A stretch of DNA of 59,267 bases, taken from positions 65,144 to 124,410 of the forward strand of contig NTHE01000046.1 in the NCBI GenBank assembly GCA_002551355.1, written 5' to 3'. The translations under genes and the position numbers were made by a program. Shown here in pieces: positions 52,187 through 59,267 of the stretch (the first letter of the stretch is position 1; each line of letters starts with the position of its first letter). The stretch comes from Streptomyces sp. man185. Lineage in GTDB: Bacteria > Actinomycetota > Actinomycetes > Streptomycetales > Streptomycetaceae. The notes beneath the pieces are model-generated. The model saw nothing but the letters and a program-made list of their open reading frames with translations, was not told the DNA's origin and ran no database searches.

Positions 52187-52624
52187 GATGGATGGTCCTC
52201 CACAATGAGTGACCGACCGATGCGGTGTGGGTCGTCAGGGGATCGCACCCGCGGTGCTCGGCAGGGCTCTGTCACCACTGCGGTTCTGCTGCTAATCAGC
52301 TCTACCGAACAGCTAAGGTGCGCGGGGTTTTCAGCGTCTCACCAAAAAGTTTGACGGTCAACACGATCACACCCTGTGTACCCGGGTGTCCCGGGGGCGC
52401 GCGGCCGGACGATCATGCGGCGCGACTCTCCTGCGGGACCCCGAGGGGTGTGCGGATCTTCGTCAATGCCGCAGCCTTGCACGACATCCGGTATCTGGCA
52501 ACCATCGACCGCAGCCGGGTCCCGTCGCAGGTCATTTCGGGTGCGGGGCCCGCGTGGGCGGCCCGGTGACCGTTCGGCGCGCGGCGTTCACGGAGCGGAT
52601 CCACAGGGGCCGCGCGGGGCGGGA
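52187..52624. other. Intergenic region, nothing recognised
   Basis: 438 bp between acylphosphatase and the small coiled-coil gene. The ORFs predicted here are short, overlap in several frames and lack start signals. The promoter for the small coiled-coil gene should lie here; a TTGACC at about 52355-52360 (minus strand) is a possible -35. No RNA gene is seen. Confidence 0.4.
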
Positions 52625-52906
52625 TCAGCGGATGGCGAATCCGTCGTATCCACCGCGCGGGGTGTCCCAGATCTCAGTGACTCCGTCCACGCGCCCGGGT
52701 GTGTCGTCGGACCGCAGCCAGTCCAGCAGACGGTGGCAATTGTCACGCCGCCCTTCGGCCACGATCTGCACCCGGCCGTCGTCGAGATTGAGGGCGAACC
52801 CGATGAGCCCGCCGATCTCCAAAGCGTTTGCCCTGGTGAACCAGCGGAAGCCTACTTGCTGTACTCGGCCGCGTACCCATACGACGAGGCGTGCTTCTTC
52901 GTTCAT
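52625..52906 (-). CDS. acyP: Acylphosphatase
   Basis: 93 residues, the usual size. The active-site loop VRGRVQQVGFRWFTR carries catalytic Arg21 and the substrate-orienting Asn39 is in GFALNLDDGRV. It hydrolyses carboxyl-phosphate bonds such as acetyl phosphate and 1,3-bisphosphoglycerate. It starts at ATG 52906. It stands alone, divergent from the CAP-domain gene. Confidence 0.93.
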   Translation of the reverse strand: MNEEARLVVWVRGRVQQVGFRWFTRANALEIGGLIGFALNLDDGRVQIVAEGRRDNCHRLLDWLRSDDTPGRVDGVTEIWDTPRGGYDGFAIR

Positions 52907-53127
52907 GCCCGAACGCTAACTGGCCAATTGCTCTCGAAGCACGTCGCCCCCTTTCGCCCATGGGCTACAGTCCCGTCGCAACAGCCTCACTCGATCGGGT
53001 GAGTATCGGGCAGGTGTCGACTGGAAAGTCGATCAAGCGGCATTCGCTCCGCGTGCCACCGAATTCGATCAACGGGGCAGTCGAGTGACGTCGCGACGAC
53101 GTCCCGAGTATCAGGAAGGCACAGCGC

Positions 53128-54075
53128 ATGGGACGCCACCGACGATCCGCCGCAGGCCCCGCCGCTGAAGAACCCGCGGCCGGGGCCGCTTCCCGGCACC
53201 GGGGCACGCGCCGGAAGAAGTCCGCCGTGCCGATCCGGACCGGGCTTCTCGGCGTCTCGGCGGCCGTCGCCGTCGGCGCGGTGGCCGTCGCCTCGGGCCT
53301 GATCCCCGGTGGCGACACCTACACCTCCGGCAACACCACCGCCGCCGACCAGGTGCGTAGCGGCGGCGCGCCGGACCTCCTGACGCAGGGCGGCAGTTCC
53401 ACCGCGCCGGCCGACCGGTCCTCCTCCCCCACCAGCCGGGGCAGCGAGCGCCCGGATGCGCCGAGCAAGTCGCCGTCGAAGACGCCGTCCAAGACGCCTT
53501 CGGCCTCGCCCTCGAAGACGCCGTCGAAGTCGGCCGCGCCCGCCACGTCGAAGAAGCCGGCCGCCACCCCGTCGAAGAAGTCGAAGGCGCCCACCTCGGC
53601 CCCGGAGAAGAGCAGCGCCCCGGCGAGCAAGGCCCCGGCGCCACCGAAGACCTCCGCCGCCCCGCCGCCCAGCAAGAAGCCGAGCCCTTCCCCGACCGAC
53701 GCCTCCGCACGCACCGAGGTGCTGACCCTGGTGAACCAGGAGCGCGCGAAGGTCGGCTGCTCCCCGCTGTCCACCAGCGCCCCGCTGACCTCGCTCGCGC
53801 AGAACTTCAGCGAGGACATGGCGGCCCGCGGCTTCTTCGACCACACGGACCCGGACGGCGACACTCCCTGGGACCGGGCCGCGCAGGCCGGCGTGCAGGG
53901 GCTGGGCGCGGAGAACATCGCCCGCGGCCAGGCGGACGCCAAGGCCGTGATGGAGGCCTGGATGAACAGCGAAGGCCACCGCGAGAACATTCTCAACTGC
54001 GACTACAAGACCATCGGCGTCGGAATCCACGAGGGCTCCGGCGGCCCCTGGTGGGTCCAGAACTTCGGCTTTTGA
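53128..54075 (+). CDS. Exported CAP-domain (SCP/PR-1-like) protein with Lys/Ser/Pro linker
   Basis: 315 residues. A cytoplasmic basic N terminus (1-36) leads into one hydrophobic segment (about 37-60, GLLGVSAAVAVGAVAVASGL), either a signal peptide or an anchor. A long Ser/Lys/Pro/Thr linker with repeats of PSKT follows, then a C-terminal CAP domain (VLTLVNQERAKVGCSPL; HTDPDGDTPWDRA; WMNSEGHRENILN; GIGV-like end). Function of bacterial CAP proteins is mostly unknown. ATG 53128 has AGGAAGG upstream. The stop lies 20 bp from the int stop of the AICE. Confidence 0.87.
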   Translation: MGRHRRSAAGPAAEEPAAGAASRHRGTRRKKSAVPIRTGLLGVSAAVAVGAVAVASGLIPGGDTYTSGNTTAADQVRSGGAPDLLTQGGSSTAPADRSSSPTSRGSERPDAPSKSPSKTPSKTPSASPSKTPSKSAAPATSKKPAATPSKKSKAPTSAPEKSSAPASKAPAPPKTSAAPPPSKKPSPSPTDASARTEVLTLVNQERAKVGCSPLSTSAPLTSLAQNFSEDMAARGFFDHTDPDGDTPWDRAAQAGVQGLGAENIARGQADAKAVMEAWMNSEGHRENILNCDYKTIGVGIHEGSGGPWWVQNFGF

Positions 54076-54095
54076 GAATCCCGCAGGTCAACGAC

Positions 54096-55331
54096 CTATA
54101 GCCCCTTCTGGGCCGTCTCCGGGCCGTCATCGGTAGCCGGGGCGGCCCAGACTGCGTCGACAGCAGCGCGCGTACGAGTCTCACTCGACGGCATCAGGTG
54201 GGTGTAGGTCCGCAGCGTGAAACCGGGGTCGTGATGCCCCAGGTATTCGCTCAGAGCCTTGATGCTCTCCCCCGCGTCCAGGAGCACCGACGCGTAGAAG
54301 TGCCGCAGCGCGTGCATCCCGTTGTCCCGCCCCTCAGCCACACCAGCAGCACGGAGGGCGGGCCGCCACTGACGGTCGTTGAACTTGTTGCGGTTCAGTG
54401 CGTGCCCCTCAGAGCTCCGGAAGATCAGCGCCGCAGTGACGGGCGGGCCATCCAACGTCTTCCACGGCAACGTCACCTCAGCAGCGGGCACCCGCGTCAG
54501 GTGGCCGGCCAACCCGAAGGCGATGGACTCGGGCAGAGGAACGTCCCGCTCCTTCCCTCCTTTGGGCGGAGCGAAGACGGGCCGCCCCCGGAGCAACTTG
54601 ACCTGCCGGACCACGTGGAGGACGCCACCGAGGAAGTCCACGTCCTCAACCGCGAGTCCGAACACCTCCCCCTGACGCAGACCGCATCCGGCAGCGGGGT
54701 CCACCATCGCGCGGTACTTCTCCGGCAGAGCTTCCCGAACAGCCTTGACGCGCTCGGCAGGCCAGGGCTTGATCTTTCGGGGGTCGAGACGAGGAGCCTT
54801 GACCGATCGCGCCGAGCACGGATTCGCCCGGATGACTCGGTCCTCGACTGCGGCCGTGAAGACCGTCGATACGTGAGCGAAGATCCCGCGCCGGTATGCG
54901 GCGGATAGGCCCCCGTCTTCCAGGCCCCGCATCCAGAGACGAAGGTGCGTCGGATTGAACGACCCGATGGGCCGCTTACCGATGTGCGGGAGAGCGTGCA
55001 GCCTCAGCCGCATCTCGACGGCTTCGCGGGTCGCAGGGTCCGTCATCTGCGTCTTCATCCAGCGCGTTGCGTACTGCTCGAAGGTGACCTTGCCTGCCTC
55101 AGGCGCGATGTAGTCACCACGAGACATGTCGGCTTCGACGTTGGACAGCCAGGTCTCAGCCTTGCGCTTCTGCTTGTCGGGGAAGCTCTTGGACTTCTCG
55201 GTGCCGTCGGGGCCGATGTAGCGGGCGCGGTAGCGCAGGCCGATGCCGTGGCGGTCGGTCTTGACGCGTACTGCCTTGCCGCCCGGTCCGGGCTCGGTCT
55301 TGTACCAGCGGTCTTGGATGTGTCCGGCCAT
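54096..55331 (-). CDS. int: Tyrosine-type site-specific integrase
   Basis: 411 residues. An N-terminal AP2-like/arm domain (YRARYIGPDGTEKSKSF) and a core-binding domain (TFEQYATRWM) precede the catalytic domain, with box I Arg in GCGLRQGEVFGL, the H-x-x-R box in HALRHFYASVLL, and the nucleophile Tyr in LGHHDPGFTLRTYTHLM. ATG 55331 overlaps the xis stop (ATGA). The gene ends 20 bp from the CAP gene, so attL should lie in that narrow region or in the CAP gene's 3' end. Confidence 0.93.
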   Translation of the reverse strand: MAGHIQDRWYKTEPGPGGKAVRVKTDRHGIGLRYRARYIGPDGTEKSKSFPDKQKRKAETWLSNVEADMSRGDYIAPEAGKVTFEQYATRWMKTQMTDPATREAVEMRLRLHALPHIGKRPIGSFNPTHLRLWMRGLEDGGLSAAYRRGIFAHVSTVFTAAVEDRVIRANPCSARSVKAPRLDPRKIKPWPAERVKAVREALPEKYRAMVDPAAGCGLRQGEVFGLAVEDVDFLGGVLHVVRQVKLLRGRPVFAPPKGGKERDVPLPESIAFGLAGHLTRVPAAEVTLPWKTLDGPPVTAALIFRSSEGHALNRNKFNDRQWRPALRAAGVAEGRDNGMHALRHFYASVLLDAGESIKALSEYLGHHDPGFTLRTYTHLMPSSETRTRAAVDAVWAAPATDDGPETAQKGL

Positions 55332-55528
55332 CAGGCGGCTTCCTTGTCCATGAGGGTGGCGACCCAGGCGCGGACGTCTTCGGGGTCGTAGCGCAGATGC
55401 CGGCCGACGCGGAAACCGCGGGGACCGGTGTCCTTGCGCCGCCACTGGTAGACCGTCTCGACGGGCACGCCCAGGAGGTCCGCCAGGTCCAGCGGCGTCA
55501 GGTAGCGGTCAGGCAGCGGACGCCTCAT
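55331..55528 (-). CDS. xis: Excisionase / MerR-type winged helix protein
   Basis: 65 residues. The helix-turn-helix YLTPLDLADLLGVPVETVYQWRRK, then HLRYDPEDVRAWV, is the AlpA/Xis-like pattern seen beside integrases. ATG 55528 has GGAGG 7 nt upstream; GTG 55534 would lie too close. It overlaps repSA by 4 nt (ATGA) on one side and int by 3 nt on the other. It would assist Int in excision. Confidence 0.9.
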   Translation of the reverse strand: MRRPLPDRYLTPLDLADLLGVPVETVYQWRRKDTGPRGFRVGRHLRYDPEDVRAWVATLMDKEAA

Positions 55529-56967
55529 GCCCACACCTCCGCCGCGTCGAGGTGGTCCAGGTCTTCGAGTTCGGCGCGTGCTTCGCGGGCGGTGGTGCGG
55601 CCGGTCTGGATGTCGCGGGCGATGGTGGCCGCGAGCCAGGATTCGCCGGGGGTGTGGCCGTGTCCGGCGTAGGTCCAGTGGGCGAGGGTCAGTGTGGAGC
55701 CCTCCGGGGCGTCGTCAGGGTCGGGAAGGCCCCGTTCACGGCGTTCCTGACGGGCCCGATAGTCGGCGCGGACCTGACGCAGTGCGCCCAGGGTGGTGGA
55801 GTAGGCGCGGGACTTGGTCGAGAAGTGCCCTCGGAAGCCGAGCATGTGAGCCCAGCGCCACAGCATCCGGTCCGGGTAGGCGTCGTCCAGGGCGTAGCAG
55901 GCTTCGATGAGACGCCGGGCGTGGTCGGGCAGGTCTGTGAGCTTGTCCAGTTCCCCGAGTTCCCCGATGCGGCGGTCGACGGTGCCGGTGGTCTCGGCGG
56001 CTTTGGTGGCGTACTTCGCCACGTACGCGGCCACCGCCTCCTCCGACAGATCCTCATTCGCACTGCCCGCGCCGATGGGGCGGACGTCCACCTGCGTGCC
56101 CCACGCCAGGGTCCGGGCGGGGTGGTCGCCGGAGGGCGGGAGCGGAACCGTGGCACGGTTGGCAGCCGCCTGGATCGCATCCGTGAGCAGAGCGACGGAG
56201 GCCCAGCCCGGGGGCGGGGTGTCGGGTCCGTCGGGGCCGTCGAGTCGGACGATGGCGTGGAAGTGGACCGCGCCGCGCTTCTGGAACTCGGCGACCTTCC
56301 CGAAGGAGACCCGGCACACTTCCGCCATGTCCTTCTGGGTGAGCCCGGACCGCTTCGCGATCTCCCGGCGGAGATAGATGGTGAACCGTCGCCAGAGATC
56401 CCCGGCGTGGTTGTTCCACAACACCGCCCCCGCATAGTCGTACGTCCCCGGGTTCAGCGCTGTGCCGAGGAGCGGGGAGTCCTCGGGGTGGTCGGTGCCG
56501 CACCGGCAGACACCACGGGCGGGCCGGTTGTGGACCGGGCCGAAGGAGGGGGCGGTGAGGGTGGCGAAGACCTTGGGGTGCGTGCGCACCGTGACCGGGG
56601 TGCCCTTGGCCACGTCACCGGTGAGCCCGGCGCGGATCAGGTGGAAAGTGTCTCCGGCGTAGGTCCAGGCGCAGGAGGGGCAGCGGGAGGCCCGCCGGTT
56701 TCCGCACGCGACACGGAGGCGTCCGCCGGGTTCGCCCTGGGTGCTGTAGGAGTAGAGCACCTGCCCGGACTTCGTGTCCCGGGTGGTGGTCATGCCTTCC
56801 AGGTGGATCGGGTCCGAGCAGCCACCGGTACGCCGGACCTGCTCCTGCCACCGGTCGAAGCCGGGGGCGTTCGCGACCCGTAACAGGTCAGCCAACGTCA
56901 GCGGATCGGTGCCCACGATGGCGGCGGTACCGGCCACGGCCGAGGGCTCTACGGGGAAGGAGGTCAC
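55525..56967 (-). CDS. repSA: Replication initiator protein RepSA family
   Basis: 480 residues. It resembles the pSAM2 RepSA rolling-circle initiator: a Cys cluster (CGNRRASRCPSCA; CRCGTDH), an HUH-like metal motif in GAVHFHAIVRL, and a Tyr-Lys helix VAAYVAKYATKAAE likely to hold the nicking tyrosine. GTG 56967 has GGAGG upstream and overlaps the preceding gene by 4 nt (GTGA). In AICEs this gene replicates the excised circle. Confidence 0.9.
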   Translation of the reverse strand: MTSFPVEPSAVAGTAAIVGTDPLTLADLLRVANAPGFDRWQEQVRRTGGCSDPIHLEGMTTTRDTKSGQVLYSYSTQGEPGGRLRVACGNRRASRCPSCAWTYAGDTFHLIRAGLTGDVAKGTPVTVRTHPKVFATLTAPSFGPVHNRPARGVCRCGTDHPEDSPLLGTALNPGTYDYAGAVLWNNHAGDLWRRFTIYLRREIAKRSGLTQKDMAEVCRVSFGKVAEFQKRGAVHFHAIVRLDGPDGPDTPPPGWASVALLTDAIQAAANRATVPLPPSGDHPARTLAWGTQVDVRPIGAGSANEDLSEEAVAAYVAKYATKAAETTGTVDRRIGELGELDKLTDLPDHARRLIEACYALDDAYPDRMLWRWAHMLGFRGHFSTKSRAYSTTLGALRQVRADYRARQERRERGLPDPDDAPEGSTLTLAHWTYAGHGHTPGESWLAATIARDIQTGRTTAREARAELEDLDHLDAAEVWA

Positions 56968-57179
56968 TGGCCGTCCTCCCTCGGGTAGCCGTGCCCGATC
57001 GGCGGGTAGAGACCGCGCACCTTGGCGTCTTCCTCGGCGTAGTGCGCGTCATCGACCACGGTGAAGAACCGGGTGTAGGGGCGGACGTCGTGAGCGTCGA
57101 GGTACATGCCGATCTGCTCGGCCCGCCTCTCGTCGGCCCACTCGGCCGCGTGCAGGGCGTCATCAGGGAAGGCGGTCAC
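56964..57179 (-). CDS. Small AICE-borne protein of unknown function
   Basis: 71 residues, acidic, starting MTAFPDDALHAAEWADERRAEQI and ending PREDGQ. No motif is recognised. Both ends overlap neighbouring genes by 4 nt (GTGA), so it belongs to the repSA-xis-int chain. Genes of this size commonly lie before repSA in AICEs. Confidence 0.75.
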   Translation of the reverse strand: MTAFPDDALHAAEWADERRAEQIGMYLDAHDVRPYTRFFTVVDDAHYAEEDAKVRGLYPPIGHGYPREDGQ

Positions 57180-57631
57180 ACGCCCACCTCGTCCACGTCA
57201 TCGCCGTAGGCGCGGTAGACCCGGAAGGTGTCGTCCCCGACGAAGCCGGACACCGGCTCGTGGCCGCCCAGGCGGAAGGTCAGCATGGCGTCGGCCCGCT
57301 CGACACAGCCCAGCCGGACACGGTCGGGGAAGCGACCACGGAGCCAGCGCCGCGTCTCTGCCGGAACCTGACCGGCCAGACGCAGAACCCTGTAGTGCTG
57401 CACCTCGATGCCGGAGCGGTACACGTCGTCGAAGCCGAGCCGGTCAACGCCCTGCATGACCCAGGCGATCACCTGCGGCGTGACGCCCCGCGACCAGGAG
57501 AAGCCCGTGGGCATGTCCGAGGCGTACAGCGCGACCGACCGTTCGGCACCCGTCATCCGCAAGACCGTGAGCAGGGCACGCTCAGCGGCAGAATCCGAAC
57601 TGGGGCGCGTAGCTAAGAGCGTTGCAGGCAT
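57176..57631 (-). CDS. AICE-borne protein of unknown function, first gene of the replication-excision operon
   Basis: 151 residues from ATG 57631, which has GGGAG about 9 nt upstream. A helical part with TVLRMTGAERSVALYASDM and a C-terminal VYRAYGDDVDEVGV are seen, but no family is recognised. It is the promoter-proximal gene of the leftward chain. The palindromic operator lies about 70-90 bp upstream. Confidence 0.75.
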   Translation of the reverse strand: MPATLLATRPSSDSAAERALLTVLRMTGAERSVALYASDMPTGFSWSRGVTPQVIAWVMQGVDRLGFDDVYRSGIEVQHYRVLRLAGQVPAETRRWLRGRFPDRVRLGCVERADAMLTFRLGGHEPVSGFVGDDTFRVYRAYGDDVDEVGV

Positions 57632-57698
57632 GATGGAAGCTCCCTCAGGGGACGAGGGGCGGCACATCTGCTTGGCCGTAGGGGTGCCGCCCCGGATT

Positions 57699-57720
57699 GC
57701 GGGTTTGTGGGCAAACCCGC
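57699..57720. promoter_or_regulatory. Palindromic operator 1 in the divergent gntR/rep region
   Basis: The palindrome gcgggtttg-tggg-caaacccgc has perfect 9-bp arms. It matches operator 2 (57762-57779) in inverted orientation, 16 of 18 core positions. It is likely bound by the adjacent GntR-family protein. Confidence 0.7.
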
Positions 57721-57761
57721 GAACTACTCGAAGGCTAGCGATGCCTGGAAAGCTGCACAAG

Positions 57762-57779
57762 GGGTTTGCCCACAAACTT
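57762..57779. promoter_or_regulatory. Palindromic operator 2 upstream of gntR, inverted copy of operator 1
   Basis: gggtttgcccacaaactt, the reverse complement of the core of operator 1 with two changes. It would overlap a possible -35 (TTGCCC, 57766-57771) for a leaderless gntR transcript starting at 57801, with CATCAT at 57789-57794 as -10. Confidence 0.6.
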
Positions 57780-57800
57780 GCGAAGCAGCATCATGGCCTC

Positions 57801-58652
57801 ATGGACCCGCAACCGACCGCCGCAACGCGCCCCATCCAACTGAAGATCGCCGACGACATCCGCATGTGGATCGAGAGCGGAGAGCTCCAGCCCGGGGATG
57901 AGCTTCCGACGCTTGGCGAGATCATGGAGCGCTGGGCGTGCTCGATGAACTCGGCCCGTGGAGCCGTGTCGCTCCTGAAGTCGCAGGGGCTCATCACTGC
58001 CGGGCGAGGCAAGGCACCTAGAGTGCGCGTTCCGCCGGCGCGGGTCGTTCGATCCTCCGAGCGCCATCAGGCTGAGAAGGATCTCGCGCGGCGACCCGAG
58101 CGGGAGCGCTCGTCTGTCGGAGAGGCTGAGACCAATCTCGGCATGTCCATACAGGAGCAGGAATTCACCACGAAGTACGCGACCATTGAGGCGGATGAAT
58201 CCCTGGCTGCGGCCCTGAACATCGCTGCGGGAGACGCGCTTCTGCGTAGGACCTATAAGTCAATCGACCCGCAGAGCGGGCGTCTGCTTTCCTCTAGCAC
58301 CTCCTACATTCCTCTGGAAATTGTCTCAGGGAATCCTGATCTGCTAGACGAGCAGAAGGAGCCTTGGCCGGGTGGGACCATGCACCAACTTTCCACTGTA
58401 GGTGTAGAAGTAATGCAGATCGTAGATGAAGTGACAGGTCGCATGCCAACCACAGTGGAGGCTCAAGCGTGGGGATTGACAGAGGGAATTCCCTTGCTGT
58501 TCTGCCGCAGAATCTCGCTAGATGCAGACGATCGAATCGTCGAAATTTCTGATGCAGAGTACCCGGCTGACAGAACCGAACTCAGGTTCATTACCCCGTT
58601 GAGGCCCTGGCGCAAGAAGAAGCAGGTCACCCGCAAGGAGGCCCAGAAGTGA
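57801..58652 (+). CDS. GntR-family (HutC/FadR-type) transcriptional regulator, KorSA-like
   Basis: 283 residues. The winged helix is IADDIRMWIESGELQPGDELP, then TLGEIMERWACSMNSARGAVSLLKSQGLI. The C-terminal UTRA-type domain is also present (LLRRTYKSIDPQSGRLLSSSTSYIPLEI, then EAQAWGLTEGIPLLFCRRI). pSAM2 has a GntR-family repressor, KorSA, in an equivalent role. The start is uncertain: ATG 57801 fits a leaderless transcript and leaves operator 2 outside the gene. ATG 57741 has a good GAAGG site and would place operator 2 inside codons 8-13. The second half is lower in GC than the core genes. Confidence 0.85.
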   Translation: MDPQPTAATRPIQLKIADDIRMWIESGELQPGDELPTLGEIMERWACSMNSARGAVSLLKSQGLITAGRGKAPRVRVPPARVVRSSERHQAEKDLARRPERERSSVGEAETNLGMSIQEQEFTTKYATIEADESLAAALNIAAGDALLRRTYKSIDPQSGRLLSSSTSYIPLEIVSGNPDLLDEQKEPWPGGTMHQLSTVGVEVMQIVDEVTGRMPTTVEAQAWGLTEGIPLLFCRRISLDADDRIVEISDAEYPADRTELRFITPLRPWRKKKQVTRKEAQK

Positions 58653-59152
58653 GCGGTCAGATCGCTCGGGAAGATGAAGACTATCTGAAGCGAGCTATCC
58701 AGATATCAGCAGATTCTTTGAGTCGTGGGGGAACGCCTTTCGGAGCGCTCATCGTCGTCAACGGAGATATCGTTGGTGAAGGTGAGAGTAGCGTCGTAGA
58801 GAGGTGGGATCCCACCGCGCATGCCGAGGTCATGGCACTTCGGGAAGCGGGGGCGAAGCTGAAACGACATCTGTTCGAGGATGGCGTCATGTATACCAGC
58901 AGCGAACCATGCCCAATGTGTTTGGCCGCTTGCCTTTGGGCTCGAATCCCCCGACTTATCTATGGAGCCAGCAGCCTCGATGTCGCGCGCAGCGGATTTG
59001 AGGACGTGCAGTTCTACCGGGAGTTGGCGCAGCCAACAGAGCGCCGCACCCTTATTGCTGAAACGGCGAGCAATGCGCTGCACGGTCAAGCCCTTGAAGT
59101 CCTAGCCGCGTGGGTTGATCACTTGCCCGAGCCCGTTCAGCCCAAGCTCTAA
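58649..59152 (+). CDS. Nucleoside/cytidine-deaminase superfamily protein
   Basis: 167 residues. The zinc site is intact: His58-Ala-Glu60 (HAE) and Pro-Cys88-Pro-Met-Cys91 (PCPMC). The N terminus and spacing fit the COG0590 group, tRNA-adenosine or guanine deaminases. Which base is used cannot be decided. GTG 58649 overlaps the gntR stop by 4 nt (GTGA), so the two genes are co-translated. GC content and codon use are clearly lower than the chromosome's, which suggests recent transfer. Confidence 0.87.
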   Translation: MSGQIAREDEDYLKRAIQISADSLSRGGTPFGALIVVNGDIVGEGESSVVERWDPTAHAEVMALREAGAKLKRHLFEDGVMYTSSEPCPMCLAACLWARIPRLIYGASSLDVARSGFEDVQFYRELAQPTERRTLIAETASNALHGQALEVLAAWVDHLPEPVQPKL

Positions 59153-59267
59153 GCGGCTCGGTGTTACGGGTTTCTCTACCTCATCAAGGCACCCGGCTGC
59201 GCTCCGCTCCGCCGGGCGCGCTTCCCGGCTCTGGCTGCGCCCGCGCTCCTGCCTTCGGCCCGCTCGG

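Larger units (their letters stand above)
54076..59267. mobile_element. Left part of an integrated pSAM2-like AICE (truncated by window)
   Basis: From just after the CAP gene the content changes to int, xis, a RepSA-type initiator, two small unknown genes, a GntR regulator and a deaminase gene. Int with its 3' end at the boundary is the normal layout for AICEs, whose attachment site lies beside int. The coding sequences at 58200-59150 are visibly less GC-rich than the core genes. Transfer genes (TraSA/FtsK-like, Spd), the activator gene and the second att site are not in the window. The exact left border is not determined. Confidence 0.85.

Noticed and set aside
52920..53127. c-di-AMP (ydaO) riboswitch before the CAP gene
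   Set aside because: Streptomyces cell-wall hydrolase genes often have one, but the conserved blocks of that aptamer are not seen here.
54060..54110. tRNA gene at the AICE boundary
   Set aside because: Neither strand shows a T-loop (GGTTCRA-type) with a 5-bp stem or an acceptor end; the CAP gene coding sequence runs to 54075.
1..59267. CRISPR array
   Set aside because: No regularly spaced direct repeats with unique spacers were found; the only tandem repeats are those in dprA, near rpsB and between khpA and rimM.

Overview
The window is chromosomal DNA of a Streptomyces species. GC content and third-position GC are very high. It carries genes or orders typical of that genus: whiG, nsdA, four adjacent type I signal peptidases (sipW/X/Y/Z), glcP next to smc, and blocks rpsB-tsf-pyrH-frr-cdsA and rpsP-khpA-rimM-trmD-rplS. 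Most of it (about 1-54075) is conserved core chromosome. The last 5.2 kb is the edge of an integrated, pSAM2-like actinomycete integrative and conjugative element (AICE).

Layout. 1-6.7 kb: a serine DD-peptidase-like hydrolase cut by the window edge, a small membrane protein, and a polyamine module (Tat/lipoprotein binding protein, aldehyde dehydrogenase, Lrp/AsnC regulator, omega-aminotransferase) fit for taking putrescine to GABA. 6.8-9.2 kb: an ABC exporter-type pair and an SRPBCC protein. 9.3-13.4 kb: a three-gene thiamine-type ABC importer behind a TPP riboswitch. 13.4-19.3 kb: rlmN, cdsA, frr, pyrH, tsf and rpsB, all leftward, with hairpins between operons. 19.4-22 kb: a degenerate repeat patch, an M23 peptidase, a TetR regulator and whiG. 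22-30 kb: dprA, yifB/comM, yraN, a DUF2469 gene, a Nudix hydrolase and sipZ/Y/X/W. 30-32.8 kb: the rpsP-rplS operon. 33-36.5 kb: a SprT-like protein, a methyltransferase and ffh. 36.6-41 kb: amtB-glnK-glnD behind a GlnR-like operator. 41-45 kb: nsdA, a Prim-Pol-like protein and ftsY. 45-54 kb: an LLM oxidoreductase, glcP, smc, a small coiled-coil protein, acylphosphatase and a secreted CAP-domain protein.

The AICE begins directly after the CAP gene. Five leftward genes (two unknown small genes, repSA-type initiator, xis, int) are chained by 4-nt start/stop overlaps. A divergent GntR regulator is coupled by another 4-nt overlap to a cytidine/nucleoside-deaminase-type gene of visibly lower GC. 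The intergenic region holds two copies of one palindromic operator in opposite orientation. Transfer genes and the far attachment site would lie beyond the window.

Family assignments rest on motifs and gene order read by eye; no database search was run. Start sites were chosen from ribosome-binding sites and gene overlaps, so they are provisional where this is stated.
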